A stretch of DNA of 64,000 nucleotides from assembly GCF_042654245.1 (NCBI RefSeq), contig NZ_JBHSGI010000005.1, positions 62,001-126,000 on the forward strand. Reading direction: 5' to 3'. This document shows positions 27,240 through 35,806 of this stretch, piece after piece (within the stretch, counting starts at the first letter, position 1; the number at the start of each line of letters is the position of its first letter). The translations under genes and the position numbers were made by a program. Source of the stretch: Seohaeicola_A nanhaiensis (GTDB lineage: Bacteria > Pseudomonadota > Alphaproteobacteria > Rhodobacterales > Rhodobacteraceae). The notes beneath the pieces are model-generated. The model was given only the letters and a program-made list of their open reading frames with translations. It searched no databases and was not told where the DNA came from.

Positions 27240-27695
27240 ATGTCCGAAACCTCCGCCCTCACCATCCGCCCGCTGCGCCCCGAAGATCGCGCCGAATGGG
27301 CCGAGCTCTGGACCGGCTATCTCGAGTTCTACGAATCCTCCGTCGCGCCCGAGGTCTATGACAGCACCTTCGCCCGCCTTCTCGGCGACGATCCCCGCGA
27401 CTTCAGCTGTTTCGTGGCCGAACAGGACGGACGGCTGGTCGGCCTGACGCATTATCTGTTCCACCGCCACGGCTGGAAGATCGAAGAGGTCTGCTACCTG
27501 CAGGATCTCTACGCCCGCCCCGAAACGCGCGGCACCGGCGTTGGTCGCAAGCTGATCGAGGCGGTCTATGCCGCCGCCGACGCCCATGGCGCGCCCTCGG
27601 TCTACTGGCTCACCCAGGATTTCAACACCACCGCCCGCCAGCTCTATGACCGCATCGCGGTCAAGACGCCCTTCATCAAATACAGCCGAACGTGA
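27240..27695 (+). CDS. GNAT family N-acetyltransferase
   Basis: A 151-aa Gcn5-related acetyltransferase. The acetyl-CoA loop is in LYARPETRGTGVGRKLIEAVYAAA (R/Q-x-x-G-x-G/A type), followed by APSVYWLTQDFNTTARQLYDRIAVKTPFIKY, which is characteristic of small-molecule amine acetyltransferases. The chosen ATG yields MSETSALTIRPLRPEDRAEW. It overlaps the following lipoprotein gene by 4 bp, so the two are coupled. Substrate unknown. Confidence 0.9.
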   Translation: MSETSALTIRPLRPEDRAEWAELWTGYLEFYESSVAPEVYDSTFARLLGDDPRDFSCFVAEQDGRLVGLTHYLFHRHGWKIEEVCYLQDLYARPETRGTGVGRKLIEAVYAAADAHGAPSVYWLTQDFNTTARQLYDRIAVKTPFIKYSRT

Positions 27696-29050
27696 AACGG
27701 CTCGCGGTCCTCCTCGCGGCGCTTGCGCTGACCGCCTGCGACACCGAAGGCGATATACCGACGCGCGCCACCATCGCCGACAGCTCCCTGCCGCCGATGA
27801 AGGCCTTCGGCTCGACCGAGGTGCGCCCGCCCGTCGCCTCGAACGTCAACATCGCCTCCGACTTCCTGACCCTGCATTTCGAACTGGAAAGCGGGCGCGA
27901 GCTTCCGGTCTTCACCCGCTTCGAAGGTCCGATCACCGTCCGCGTCGCCGGCAAGGCGCCGCCCAGCCTGCGCCCCGACCTGCGCGCCCTGCTCGGTCGC
28001 CTCCAGCGCGAGGCCAATCTCAACATCGGCGAGGTGACCGGGGGCGATGCCAGTATCACCATCGAGGCGGTCAGCCGCGACGAGATCCGCCGCGCCCTGC
28101 CGCAGGCCGCCTGCTTCGTCGTGCCGAACGTATCCAGCCTCAAGGAGTACCGCCGCAACCGGCACAGGCCCGACACCAACTGGTCAATGCTGCGCGAGCG
28201 CTTTCGCTTGGGCATCTTCGTCCCTGCCGACGCCGCCCCGCAGGAAATCCGCGACTGCCTGCACGAGGAACTCGCCCAGGCGCTGGGCCCGCTGAACGAC
28301 CTCTATCAATTGCCCGATTCCGTCTTCAACGACGACAACGTGCACACCGTGCTGACCGGTTTCGACATGCTGATCCTGCGCGCCACCTATGCGCCCGAAC
28401 TGCACAGCGGCATGACCCGCGCCGACGTGGCCGCCCGCCTGCCAGCCATCCTCAGCCGCCTCAACCCGCGCGGCGACAGCGAGCCGCCCCGCGCCGTCAG
28501 CCCGACGCCCCGCCAATGGGTCGATGACGTGCAGACCGCGCTCGGTCCCGGCTCGGCCCTCGACGCCCGCCGCCGCGCCGCCGCCGACGCCGCGCGCATC
28601 GCGCAGGAACAGGGCTGGCAGGACCATCGCCGCGCCTTCGCCCATTACATGATGGGCCGGATGATTCAGGGCGATGACCCGGCGCTGGCGCAGCAGCATT
28701 ATTCCAACGCGCTGTCGATCCTGTCCAACAGCCCCGGCACCGAATTGCACCGCGCCTTCATCACCACCCAGACCGCCGCCTATTCGATCAGCCGGGGCGA
28801 CGGCCCCACCGCCATCCGCCGGATCGACCCCTACCTGCCCGTCGCCGCCCGCGCCGAAAACGCCGCCCTGCTCGCCACGCTGATGCTGCTCAAGGCCGAG
28901 GCGCTCGAACTCGCCGGCCGCGCGGATGAGGCGCAGGTCGTCCGGCTGGACAGTCTCGGCTGGGCGCGTTACGGGTTTGGCTCGGATTATGCGGTGCACG
29001 CGAAGATGCGTGAAATCGCGGCGCTCAACCCAAGGGCACGCGGTCTCTGA
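27692..29050 (+). CDS. DUF2927 lipoprotein
   Basis: A 452-aa lipoprotein: signal VKRLAVLLAALALTAC with lipobox LTAC, cysteine 16 being the lipidation site. The next about 250 residues match DUF2927 (RFEGPITVRVAGKAP, ACFVVPNV, then DCLHEELAQALGPLNDLYQLPDSVFNDDN), a predicted metallopeptidase-like domain with an HEE motif; the C-terminal part is helical and TPR-like (YMMGRMIQGDDPALAQQHYSNALSIL). GTG start overlaps the GNAT stop by 4 bp. The HEELAQ motif suggests zinc binding, but activity is not established. Confidence 0.82.
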   Translation: MKRLAVLLAALALTACDTEGDIPTRATIADSSLPPMKAFGSTEVRPPVASNVNIASDFLTLHFELESGRELPVFTRFEGPITVRVAGKAPPSLRPDLRALLGRLQREANLNIGEVTGGDASITIEAVSRDEIRRALPQAACFVVPNVSSLKEYRRNRHRPDTNWSMLRERFRLGIFVPADAAPQEIRDCLHEELAQALGPLNDLYQLPDSVFNDDNVHTVLTGFDMLILRATYAPELHSGMTRADVAARLPAILSRLNPRGDSEPPRAVSPTPRQWVDDVQTALGPGSALDARRRAAADAARIAQEQGWQDHRRAFAHYMMGRMIQGDDPALAQQHYSNALSILSNSPGTELHRAFITTQTAAYSISRGDGPTAIRRIDPYLPVAARAENAALLATLMLLKAEALELAGRADEAQVVRLDSLGWARYGFGSDYAVHAKMREIAALNPRARGL

Positions 29051-29060
29051 GGATACGGGA

Positions 29061-29228
29061 ATGCTGGTGATCGGTGGCGGACTACTCGGGGTGCTGATCG
29101 GCAGCCTCACGGCTAAAAAGCGCGGCGGCTCGGGTGCCGACATGGCGCAATACGGCGCCGGCTATGGCATTGCCTTCGCGCTCATCGGCATGATCGCCAC
29201 GGTTGTCATCGAACGCATGGTGGTCTGA
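29061..29228 (+). CDS. Small two-helix membrane protein (55 aa)
   Basis: A 55-aa protein with two hydrophobic helices: MLVIGGGLLGVLIGSLTA and YGIAFALIGMIATVVIERMVV, joined by a basic, glycine-rich loop (KKRGGSGADMAQYGAGYG). It starts 10 bp after the DUF2927 gene and ends 3 bp before the VWA gene, so it is an operon member rather than random sequence. No known family; a membrane anchor or accessory for the MoxR/VWA system is an inference from position only. Confidence 0.75.
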   Translation: MLVIGGGLLGVLIGSLTAKKRGGSGADMAQYGAGYGIAFALIGMIATVVIERMVV

Positions 29229-29231
29229 GCG

Positions 29232-30416
29232 ATGTTCCTGCCCTTCTTCGAAAGCCTCAGGAAACACGGTGTCCCGGTCACCCTGCGCGAATTCCTGACC
29301 TTCCTCGAAGGCATGAAACAAGGCCTCGCGACCTATGACGTCGAAGCCTTCTACTACCTCGCCCGCATCTCGATGGTGAAGGACGAACGCCACCTCGACA
29401 AGTTCGACCGCGCCTTTTCCGCCTCCTTCAAGGGGCTGGAACAGATCGGCTTCGAACAGGTTCTGGAAGCCGTCGACATCCCGGCCGAATGGCTGAAGAA
29501 GATGGCCGAAAAGCATCTGACCGAGGAAGAAAAGGCCGAGATCGCGGCGCTCGGCGGCTTCGAAAAGCTGATGGAAACGCTGCGCGAACGGCTGAAGGAC
29601 CAGCAGGGCCGACATCAGGGCGGCTCCAAATGGATCGGAACCGCGGGCACCTCGCCCTTCGGTGCTTATGGCTACAACCCCGAAGGCGTGCGCATCGGCC
29701 AGAAGGAAAGCCGCAACCAGCGCGCCGTGAAGGTCTGGGACAAGCGCGAATTCCAGAACCTCGACGACACCGTCGAACTCGGCACCCGCAACATCAAGGT
29801 GGCGCTCAAGCGCCTGCGCCGCTGGGCCCGTGAAGGCGCCGCCGAAGAGCTCGACCTCGACGGCACCATCCGCGCCACCGCCGAACATGGTTATCTCGAC
29901 GTCAAGGTCCGCCCCGAGCGGCGCAACGCCGTCAAGGTGCTGCTCTTCCTAGACGTCGGCGGCTCGATGGACCCGCATGTGAAGGTGGTGGAAGAGCTGT
30001 TCTCGGCCGCCCGCGCCGAGTTCAAGCACATGGAGTATTTCTACTTCCACAACTGCCTTTACGAGGGGGTCTGGAAGGACAACCGCCGCCGCTGGGACGC
30101 CCAGACGCCGACGCACGAGGTGCTGCGCACCTATGGCGCGGATTACAAATGCATCTTCGTCGGCGACGCCTCGATGAGCCCCTATGAAATCGCCTACCCC
30201 GGCGGTGCCTCCGAACACTGGAACCCCGAACCCGGCGCCCTTTGGCTGCAGCGCGCCCGCGAGAAATGGCCCTCTAGCCTCTGGATCAACCCGGTGCCCG
30301 AGAAATACTGGAGCTATACCCAGTCGATCTCGATGATCCAGGACATTTTCGACAAGCAGATGGTCCCGATGACGCTCTCCGGCCTCGCCAAGGGGATGAA
30401 AGAGCTCACGCGTTAA
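29232..30416 (+). CDS. VWA-domain protein, CoxE-like (MoxR partner)
   Basis: A 394-aa protein with an N-terminal helical region (FLPFFESLRKHGVPVTLREFLTFLEGM) and a C-terminal von Willebrand A domain. The MIDAS motif is degenerate: LDVGGSM (D241, S245) in place of DxSxS. This is the CoxE-like family that pairs with MoxR ATPases to activate or assemble metalloenzymes. Here the ATPase gene is 3 kb upstream in the same direction, separated by four genes. No CO dehydrogenase or other obvious client gene is nearby. Confidence 0.9.
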   Translation: MFLPFFESLRKHGVPVTLREFLTFLEGMKQGLATYDVEAFYYLARISMVKDERHLDKFDRAFSASFKGLEQIGFEQVLEAVDIPAEWLKKMAEKHLTEEEKAEIAALGGFEKLMETLRERLKDQQGRHQGGSKWIGTAGTSPFGAYGYNPEGVRIGQKESRNQRAVKVWDKREFQNLDDTVELGTRNIKVALKRLRRWAREGAAEELDLDGTIRATAEHGYLDVKVRPERRNAVKVLLFLDVGGSMDPHVKVVEELFSAARAEFKHMEYFYFHNCLYEGVWKDNRRRWDAQTPTHEVLRTYGADYKCIFVGDASMSPYEIAYPGGASEHWNPEPGALWLQRAREKWPSSLWINPVPEKYWSYTQSISMIQDIFDKQMVPMTLSGLAKGMKELTR

Positions 30417-30433
30417 GACTTCCCCAGAATCGG

Positions 30434-30467
30434 CAACAATGCGAGACTGAAGTCAGAGTCATTGTTG
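30434..30467 (+). promoter_or_regulatory. Hairpin in the leader of the VPLPA-CTERM gene
   Basis: CAACAATG (30434-30441) and CATTGTTG (30460-30467) are perfect 8-bp inverted repeats separated by 18 nt that themselves contain GACT-GA-AGTC. The right arm ends at the GGAG ribosome site of the next gene, so in RNA the hairpin would limit access to it; as DNA it could be an operator. Confidence 0.45.
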
Positions 30468-30478
30468 GAGAGTTCTTG

Positions 30479-31114
30479 ATGAAACCTATCCTGACACGCG
30501 CCGCCGCGGCGGCAACAGCGATCCTTCTGGCCACCGGCGCCAATGCCGCCACGCTCCTGTTCGAGGATACATTCGCTGCCGATGACAAGGGCGGGTCGAG
30601 TTACACCCCGACCACGTCGCTGACCAACTGGGACGTGCTCGCGGGCAATGTCGATATCCTGAACGGCGGCCCGGGCTGGGGATGTACCGACACCTGCCTC
30701 GACCTCGACGGGACCGGCAGCAACGCCCCGGCCTATCTGCGCACGAAGTCGACCTTCAGCCTGCTTGCGGGCAAGGAATACAGCCTGACCTTCGACTTTC
30801 CCGCAGGCACGCAAAACGATGCGCTGCGCATCGGCTTCACCGATGGCACAACCAACATCCTGGCATTAGATTTCGACAGCTACAGCTTCCCGGACTCTCT
30901 CGGGGCGCTCTTCACCCCAGGGGCAAACGCAGACGTCTATATCTTCGTTGAACTTCTGGCTCGGCCGAACAACCTTGGCCCCTATCTCGACAAGGTCACC
31001 CTCACCGGCCCCGACGGGACCACAGAACCCGGAGTCGTACCGCTTCCGGCCGGCGGCCTGCTGTTGCTGACCGGCCTCGCCGCCCTCGGCCTGCGCCGCC
31101 GCCGGACCGCCTGA
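30479..31114 (+). CDS. VPLPA-CTERM sorted secreted protein
   Basis: A 211-aa exported protein: signal peptide (ILTRAAAAATAILLATGANA), a mature jelly-roll-like domain (LFEDTFAADDKG..., DNALRIGFTDG-like, LDKVTLTGPDGTT) and the canonical VPLPA-CTERM signal VPLPAGGLLLLTGLAALGL followed by RRRRTA. These signals are typical of Rhodobacterales and mark exosortase-processed surface or EPS-associated proteins. GGAG sits 8 nt before the ATG. It follows the VWA gene after 62 bp that hold a hairpin, and so may be expressed separately. Confidence 0.88.
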   Translation: MKPILTRAAAAATAILLATGANAATLLFEDTFAADDKGGSSYTPTTSLTNWDVLAGNVDILNGGPGWGCTDTCLDLDGTGSNAPAYLRTKSTFSLLAGKEYSLTFDFPAGTQNDALRIGFTDGTTNILALDFDSYSFPDSLGALFTPGANADVYIFVELLARPNNLGPYLDKVTLTGPDGTTEPGVVPLPAGGLLLLTGLAALGLRRRRTA

Positions 31115-31121
31115 CACATTC

Positions 31122-31141
31122 CCCTCCCCCTGCGGGGAGGG
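31122..31141. terminator. Hairpin between convergent genes
   Basis: CCCTCCCC-CTGC-GGGGAGGG forms a perfect 8-bp stem between the VPLPA gene and the convergent amidohydrolase gene. It lacks a T-run, so termination strength is uncertain; RNA 3'-end protection is an alternative. Confidence 0.5.
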
Positions 31142-31153
31142 TCCATCCGCCTC

Positions 31154-32776
31154 TCACAGCCCGCCGTGCACCGCCCGGCCGGCCAGATAGGTGCCCACGA
31201 CCTCGGTGTCTCCGATATCGTGCGCCGAACAGGCGAAGATGTCCTGGCTCAGCACGACGAAATCCGCCCATTTGCCGGGGCTGAGGCTGCCGGTCTCGTC
31301 ATCGCGCCACCCGGCCCGCGCCGCGCCTATGGTATAGCCGGCCACACAGTCCTCGATGGTCAGGCATTGCTCGGGAAGGAAGCTCGCCACATTCGCCTCG
31401 CGGCGCGGTGGCCGCCGCGTCACCGCCGTCTCGATGATCTCGAAGGGGTTCAGCGTACTCACCGTCCAGTCAGACGACAGCACCATCTCGGCCCGCGCCT
31501 CGCGCAGTGATCGGAAGGCATAGATATACCTGCTCCGCTCCGGCCCGACGACGGGGATGGAACTCTCCGTCACCGGCGCCTCGGCCCGCGCCCAGAGCGG
31601 CTGGACATTCGCCACCACCCCCAGCTCGGCAAAGCGCGGGATATCCGCCGGATCGATGAACTGGATATGCGCGATGTGATGGCGCGACGGCCAGGCGCCG
31701 TTCTCTTCCCGCGCGCGCTCCATCCCGTCCAGCGCCGCCCGCACCGCCATGTCGCCGATGGCGTGCACATGGATCTGGAACCGCGCCGCATCGAATGCCG
31801 GAAACAGCCGCGCGATGTCTCCGGGCGCGAACATCAGGGGCGCGTTGCCGCCGATGGCGTCCGAATAGGGCGCGATCATCGCCGCGGTGCGATTCTCGAT
31901 CACCCCGTCGAAGAAGAACTTGGCCGAATGCACCCGGAACATCGGATGCCGCGCACTCGCCCGCAGCCCCGAAACCCGCACCACTGCCGCCGCCGCTTCC
32001 TCGCCCGGATGAACCAGCGCCGTCGCGATCACCCGCACCGTCAGCGCATCCTCGGCCGCCATCCGGTTGTAGATCCGCACATGCCGGTCCTCGACCAGCG
32101 CGTCCAGCACGCCGGTGATCCCGTGCCGGTTTGCCAGCGCCTGCGCCAGCTGCACCCCCTCGATGTATTCCTGCTCGGGCGGTTGCGGCCGGCGCTCGTT
32201 GCACCAGGTCACCGCCCGCTCGTAGAGCATCCCCGTCGCGCGCCCCCGCGCGTCACGCACGAAATGCCCCTCGGGCGGGTCCGGCGTCTCGTCAGTGAGC
32301 CCCAGCGCCTCGATGGCGCGCGAGTTGAGGCAGCCGTTATGCCCGTCCGATGCGGTGATGAAACAGGGCCGGTCCGGCACCGCCCGGTCCAGCACCTCGC
32401 GCGTCAGGTTGCCCTCGTGCAGCAGCGTCGCGTTGTAGAACCCGCCATAGATCCACGCCCGCTCGGTTCCCTGCGCAAACTCCCGCAACAGCGCCACCAG
32501 CCGCTCGGGCGTTCCCGCCGTCGTCAGATCGGCGCTTTCCACATAATGATGCCCGCCGTCCTGAAGATGGATATGCGTGTCATGAAACCCCGGCAGGACC
32601 AGCCGCCCCCCGGCGTCCAGGTGTTCGGCCCCCTCGCCCGCCAGCGCCCGCATCTCCGCCGCGCTCCCCAGCGCCAGAATGCGCCCGCCTGCCATCGCCA
32701 TCGCCTCGGCCCGCGGCACCATCGGGTCCATGCTGCGGATATCGGCATTCGTCAGGATAAGGTCCGCTTTTTGCAC
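31154..32776 (-). CDS. Amidohydrolase, YtcJ-like
   Basis: A 540-aa metal-dependent amidohydrolase of the YtcJ / amidohydrolase 3 group, often called exoenzyme regulatory protein AepA or N-substituted formamide deformylase. The metal site HDTHIHLQDGGHH follows an N-terminal beta-sandwich (ADLILTNADIRSMDP); a later histidine is in HVHAIGD and an aspartate in LSSDWTVSTLNP. GTG start with GGAG about 8 nt upstream. It is divergent from the ABC importer genes, so it plausibly degrades the imported amide or its metabolites (inference). Confidence 0.85.
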   Translation of the reverse strand: MQKADLILTNADIRSMDPMVPRAEAMAMAGGRILALGSAAEMRALAGEGAEHLDAGGRLVLPGFHDTHIHLQDGGHHYVESADLTTAGTPERLVALLREFAQGTERAWIYGGFYNATLLHEGNLTREVLDRAVPDRPCFITASDGHNGCLNSRAIEALGLTDETPDPPEGHFVRDARGRATGMLYERAVTWCNERRPQPPEQEYIEGVQLAQALANRHGITGVLDALVEDRHVRIYNRMAAEDALTVRVIATALVHPGEEAAAAVVRVSGLRASARHPMFRVHSAKFFFDGVIENRTAAMIAPYSDAIGGNAPLMFAPGDIARLFPAFDAARFQIHVHAIGDMAVRAALDGMERAREENGAWPSRHHIAHIQFIDPADIPRFAELGVVANVQPLWARAEAPVTESSIPVVGPERSRYIYAFRSLREARAEMVLSSDWTVSTLNPFEIIETAVTRRPPRREANVASFLPEQCLTIEDCVAGYTIGAARAGWRDDETGSLSPGKWADFVVLSQDIFACSAHDIGDTEVVGTYLAGRAVHGGL

Positions 32777-32836
32777 CAGGAATCTCCATGCAGGAACGAC
32801 AAGACCATTGCGCGGTTCCGGGCTTTGCGCCAGTCT

Positions 32837-32857
32837 CGGCAACAGAAATTCTTGCCG
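32837..32857. promoter_or_regulatory. Inverted repeat between amidohydrolase and importer genes
   Basis: CGGCAA and TTGCCG, 9 bp apart, in the 154-bp divergent promoter region. A regulator binding here could control both directions. Short arms make this a weak call. Confidence 0.3.
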
Positions 32858-32930
32858 GACCAGACCGGCGGCGCGGCTGCATTTCAACCGCCCCGCCGCG
32901 CCTCCCGTGACATCAGTGGAGATCGCCCGA

Positions 32931-34052
32931 ATGCAGCGCATCAAGTTCATCGACCGCATGTCGCAAGGCAAGGTCAGCCGCCGCGACATGATCGCCGGGG
33001 CCGCGGCCTTCGGCGTCTCCGCAACCCTGCTGCCCCGCGCCTCGCGCGCGGCCGAACTGCTGACCTGCCTCGAATGGGGCGGCTACGACGACCCCAGCTA
33101 TTTCCCGGCCTACATGAGCAAATACGGCACCCAGCCCAATTTCTCGATCTTCGCCGGCGAGGAAGAGGCGCTGGCCAAGGTGCTCGCCGGGTTCGCCGCC
33201 GACGTCATGCACCCCTGCAACTATTCCGTCGGCCGCTTCGTCCACGCGGGCCTCACCGTTCCCATCGACACCGCCCGCCTGTCCCACTGGAACGACGTCT
33301 TCCCGGTCCTCAAGAAGGCCGACGGCGTGGTGATGAATGGCGATGTGGTCATGGCCCCCGCCGACTGGGGCAACGCCGCCATCGCCTACCGCCCCGATCT
33401 TGTCGAGAAGGATTTCATCGACAGCCCGACCTGGGGCATCCTCTATGACGAGCGCTACAAGGGCCGCGTCTCCACCCTGGACGACGCGCTGGTGATCCAG
33501 ATGGGCCTGATGGTCGCCGGCAAGAGCTATGACGAGGTCTACAACCTCTCCGGCGACGCATTGCGCGCCGCGGCCGAGGAATGGGGCAACAAGGGCCTCG
33601 ATACCGCCCGCTTCCTCTGGACCGATGCCACCACCCTGCAACAGGCCATGGCCTCGGGCGAGATCGTGGCCGCCTACGCCTGGAATGACCTCATCTCGAA
33701 CCTGCGCGCCGAAGGCGTCCCGGTCGAATATGCCGTGCCGAAGGAAGGCATGTTCACCTGGTTCTGCGGTCTCACCCTGCTGAACTCAGGCAAGGCCGAC
33801 GAAGCCGCGGCCTACGATTTCATCGACGCCTGGCTCTCGCCCGAAACCGGCAAGCTGCTGATCGAAAGCTCGGGCTACGGCCACGCCAATACCAAGAGCT
33901 TCGAAATCGCCGACGCCGAGGCCGTCAAGAACATGGGCCTCAGCGACCCTATCGCAATGATGGAGAACTCGATCGTCTTCAAGACACCCGACAATGCGGT
34001 GCAGGAAGACCAGAACAAGGTCTGGGAAGACCTGAAGGCGATGCACCTCTAG
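32931..34052 (+). CDS. ABC transporter substrate-binding protein, PotD/PotF-like
   Basis: A 373-aa periplasmic binding protein, spermidine/putrescine class. The N terminus carries a Tat-type signal (SRRDMIAGAAAFGVSATLL, cleavage near ASRA|A), suggesting export after folding. Mature part begins ELLTCLEWGGYDDP and has the usual class D domain pattern. It is followed by two permeases and an ATPase, giving a complete importer. Ligand is likely a polyamine or related cationic amine, but the aromatic and acidic ligand residues cannot be checked without alignment. Confidence 0.9.
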   Translation: MQRIKFIDRMSQGKVSRRDMIAGAAAFGVSATLLPRASRAAELLTCLEWGGYDDPSYFPAYMSKYGTQPNFSIFAGEEEALAKVLAGFAADVMHPCNYSVGRFVHAGLTVPIDTARLSHWNDVFPVLKKADGVVMNGDVVMAPADWGNAAIAYRPDLVEKDFIDSPTWGILYDERYKGRVSTLDDALVIQMGLMVAGKSYDEVYNLSGDALRAAAEEWGNKGLDTARFLWTDATTLQQAMASGEIVAAYAWNDLISNLRAEGVPVEYAVPKEGMFTWFCGLTLLNSGKADEAAAYDFIDAWLSPETGKLLIESSGYGHANTKSFEIADAEAVKNMGLSDPIAMMENSIVFKTPDNAVQEDQNKVWEDLKAMHL

Positions 34053-34061
34053 GCACGCCGC

Positions 34062-35009
34062 GTGTCCGCCCCGACCGCCAAACGCCGCGACAGCGCGCGC
34101 CGGCAAGAGGCCTGGACCGGCTTCTGGATGATCACCCCGGCGCTGGTCGTCATGGTCTCGATGCTGGCCCTGCCGCTCGCCGCCCTCGTGGTGATGAGCT
34201 TCTGGACCCAGACCGGCTTCACCCTCGACACCACCCTGACGCTCGACAACTACCGCCGCCTCTTCGCCACCTCGGACAAGACCACCGTCTGGATGGGGAT
34301 CCCCTTTCCCCTGGCTTATCCGGTGCCGGCGATCCTGATGATCAAGTCGCTGGCGATGTCGCTCACCGCCACCGTCGCCGTCGTGCTCATGGCCTATCCG
34401 ATGGCCTATTTCATCGCCTTCCGGGTCCAGCGCAACAAGGCCGCCTGGATCATCCTGCTGACGATCCCGTTCTGGACCTCCTACCTTCTGCGCGTCTTCT
34501 CCTGGAAGGTGGTTCTGGGTTTCAACGGCGCGATCAACTCGGGCCTGATCTCGCTCGGGGTCATCGACAAGCCGCTTGAATTCCTGCTCTACAACCCCGC
34601 CGCCGTGATGATCACCCTGTCGCACGCCTGGGTCACCTTCGTCGTCCTGCCGATCTACGTCTCCCTCGAAAAGATCGACCGTTCCATGATCGAGGCCGCC
34701 GCCGACCTCGGCGACAGCCGCTGGCGCCGCTTCCGCCGCATCACCCTGCCGCTCTCGATGCCCGGCACCATCGCCGCCGCGCTGATGGTCTTCATCCCTA
34801 CGGTGGGCGACTATGTGACCCCGCAGCTCGTCGGCGGCACCGGCGGCAGCATGATCGGCAGCCTCGTCCAGCAGCTCTTCACCAAACAGAACAACGCCCC
34901 CATGGGCGCCGCTGTCTCGCTGGTGATGATGGCGATCATCGCCCTGCTGGTGCTGATCTTCCTCACAGTGATCGGTTACTGGAAGATGCGCGCGCGGAGG
35001 GCGGCATGA
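34062..35009 (+). CDS. ABC transporter permease, PotB/PotH-like
   Basis: A 315-aa permease with six predicted helices and the EAA loop EAAADLGDSRWRRFRRITLPLSMPG that contacts the ATPase. GTG start 9 bp after the binding-protein stop. The stop overlaps the second permease start by 4 bp (ATGA). It belongs to the PotB/PotH branch that transports spermidine/putrescine-like compounds. Confidence 0.92.
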   Translation: MSAPTAKRRDSARRQEAWTGFWMITPALVVMVSMLALPLAALVVMSFWTQTGFTLDTTLTLDNYRRLFATSDKTTVWMGIPFPLAYPVPAILMIKSLAMSLTATVAVVLMAYPMAYFIAFRVQRNKAAWIILLTIPFWTSYLLRVFSWKVVLGFNGAINSGLISLGVIDKPLEFLLYNPAAVMITLSHAWVTFVVLPIYVSLEKIDRSMIEAAADLGDSRWRRFRRITLPLSMPGTIAAALMVFIPTVGDYVTPQLVGGTGGSMIGSLVQQLFTKQNNAPMGAAVSLVMMAIIALLVLIFLTVIGYWKMRARRAA

Positions 35010-35806
35010 GGCGCGGCTGGGGCCTGACCGCCTATGCGGTGCTCTTCATGGGGTTCGTCTACGGCCCCGTCCTGCTGCTCGTCGTCTTCTCGCTGAACGA
35101 CAACACCTTCGCCACCTTCCCGCTCAAGGGCTTCACGCTCCGCCATTATGCCGACATGTGGCAGCAGGCGCCGATGATCGCCGCCCTGACCAATTCGCTG
35201 AAAATCGGCCTCGGCGTTTCCCTGCTCACCACCGCCATCGCCGTCCCCGCCGCCCTGGCCCTGACCCGCTACCGCTTTCCGGGCAAGCCGGCCATCCTCT
35301 CGGCGATGATGCTGCCACTGGTCGTGCCCTCCATCGTCCTCGCCGTCTCGCTGCTGGTGATCCTGCTCAAGGTGCTGAACCTGCCGCTCTCGCTCTGGAC
35401 CGTGGCCGCCGGCCACGTGCTGATCTGCCTGCCCTTCTGCACCTCGGTGCTGATGTCGCGGATGGAGGGATTCGACCCCAGCCTCGAAGAGGCCTCGCGC
35501 GATCTCGGCTGCCCGCCCTGGCAAACCTTCCGCCGCGTGACCCTGCCGCTGGCGCTGCCCGGGGTGATCTCCGCGCTGCTGCTCGGCTTCATCATCTCCT
35601 TCGACGAATTCGTCATTGCTTTCTTCCTCACCGGCACCGACAACACCCTGCCGGTCTACCTCTACTCGCAGCTGCGCTTTCCCAACCGCCTGCCCGGCAC
35701 CCTGGCGCTCGGTTCGCTGATCCTCGTGGTCTCCACCCTGCTGGTCGTCGCCGCCGAACTGCTTCGCCGCCGCGGCGTCAAATCGTCCAACCCCGGAGAC
35801 CTCTGA
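35006..35806 (+). CDS. ABC transporter permease, PotC/PotI-like
   Basis: A 266-aa permease with six helices and the EAA loop EEASRDLGCPPWQTFRRVTLPLALPG. It is the second transmembrane subunit of the polyamine-type importer, translationally coupled to the first permease and ending directly before the ATPase ATG. The long conserved segment FDEFVIAFFLTGTDNTLPVYL is typical of PotC/PotI. Confidence 0.93.
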   Translation: MRRGWGLTAYAVLFMGFVYGPVLLLVVFSLNDNTFATFPLKGFTLRHYADMWQQAPMIAALTNSLKIGLGVSLLTTAIAVPAALALTRYRFPGKPAILSAMMLPLVVPSIVLAVSLLVILLKVLNLPLSLWTVAAGHVLICLPFCTSVLMSRMEGFDPSLEEASRDLGCPPWQTFRRVTLPLALPGVISALLLGFIISFDEFVIAFFLTGTDNTLPVYLYSQLRFPNRLPGTLALGSLILVVSTLLVVAAELLRRRGVKSSNPGDL

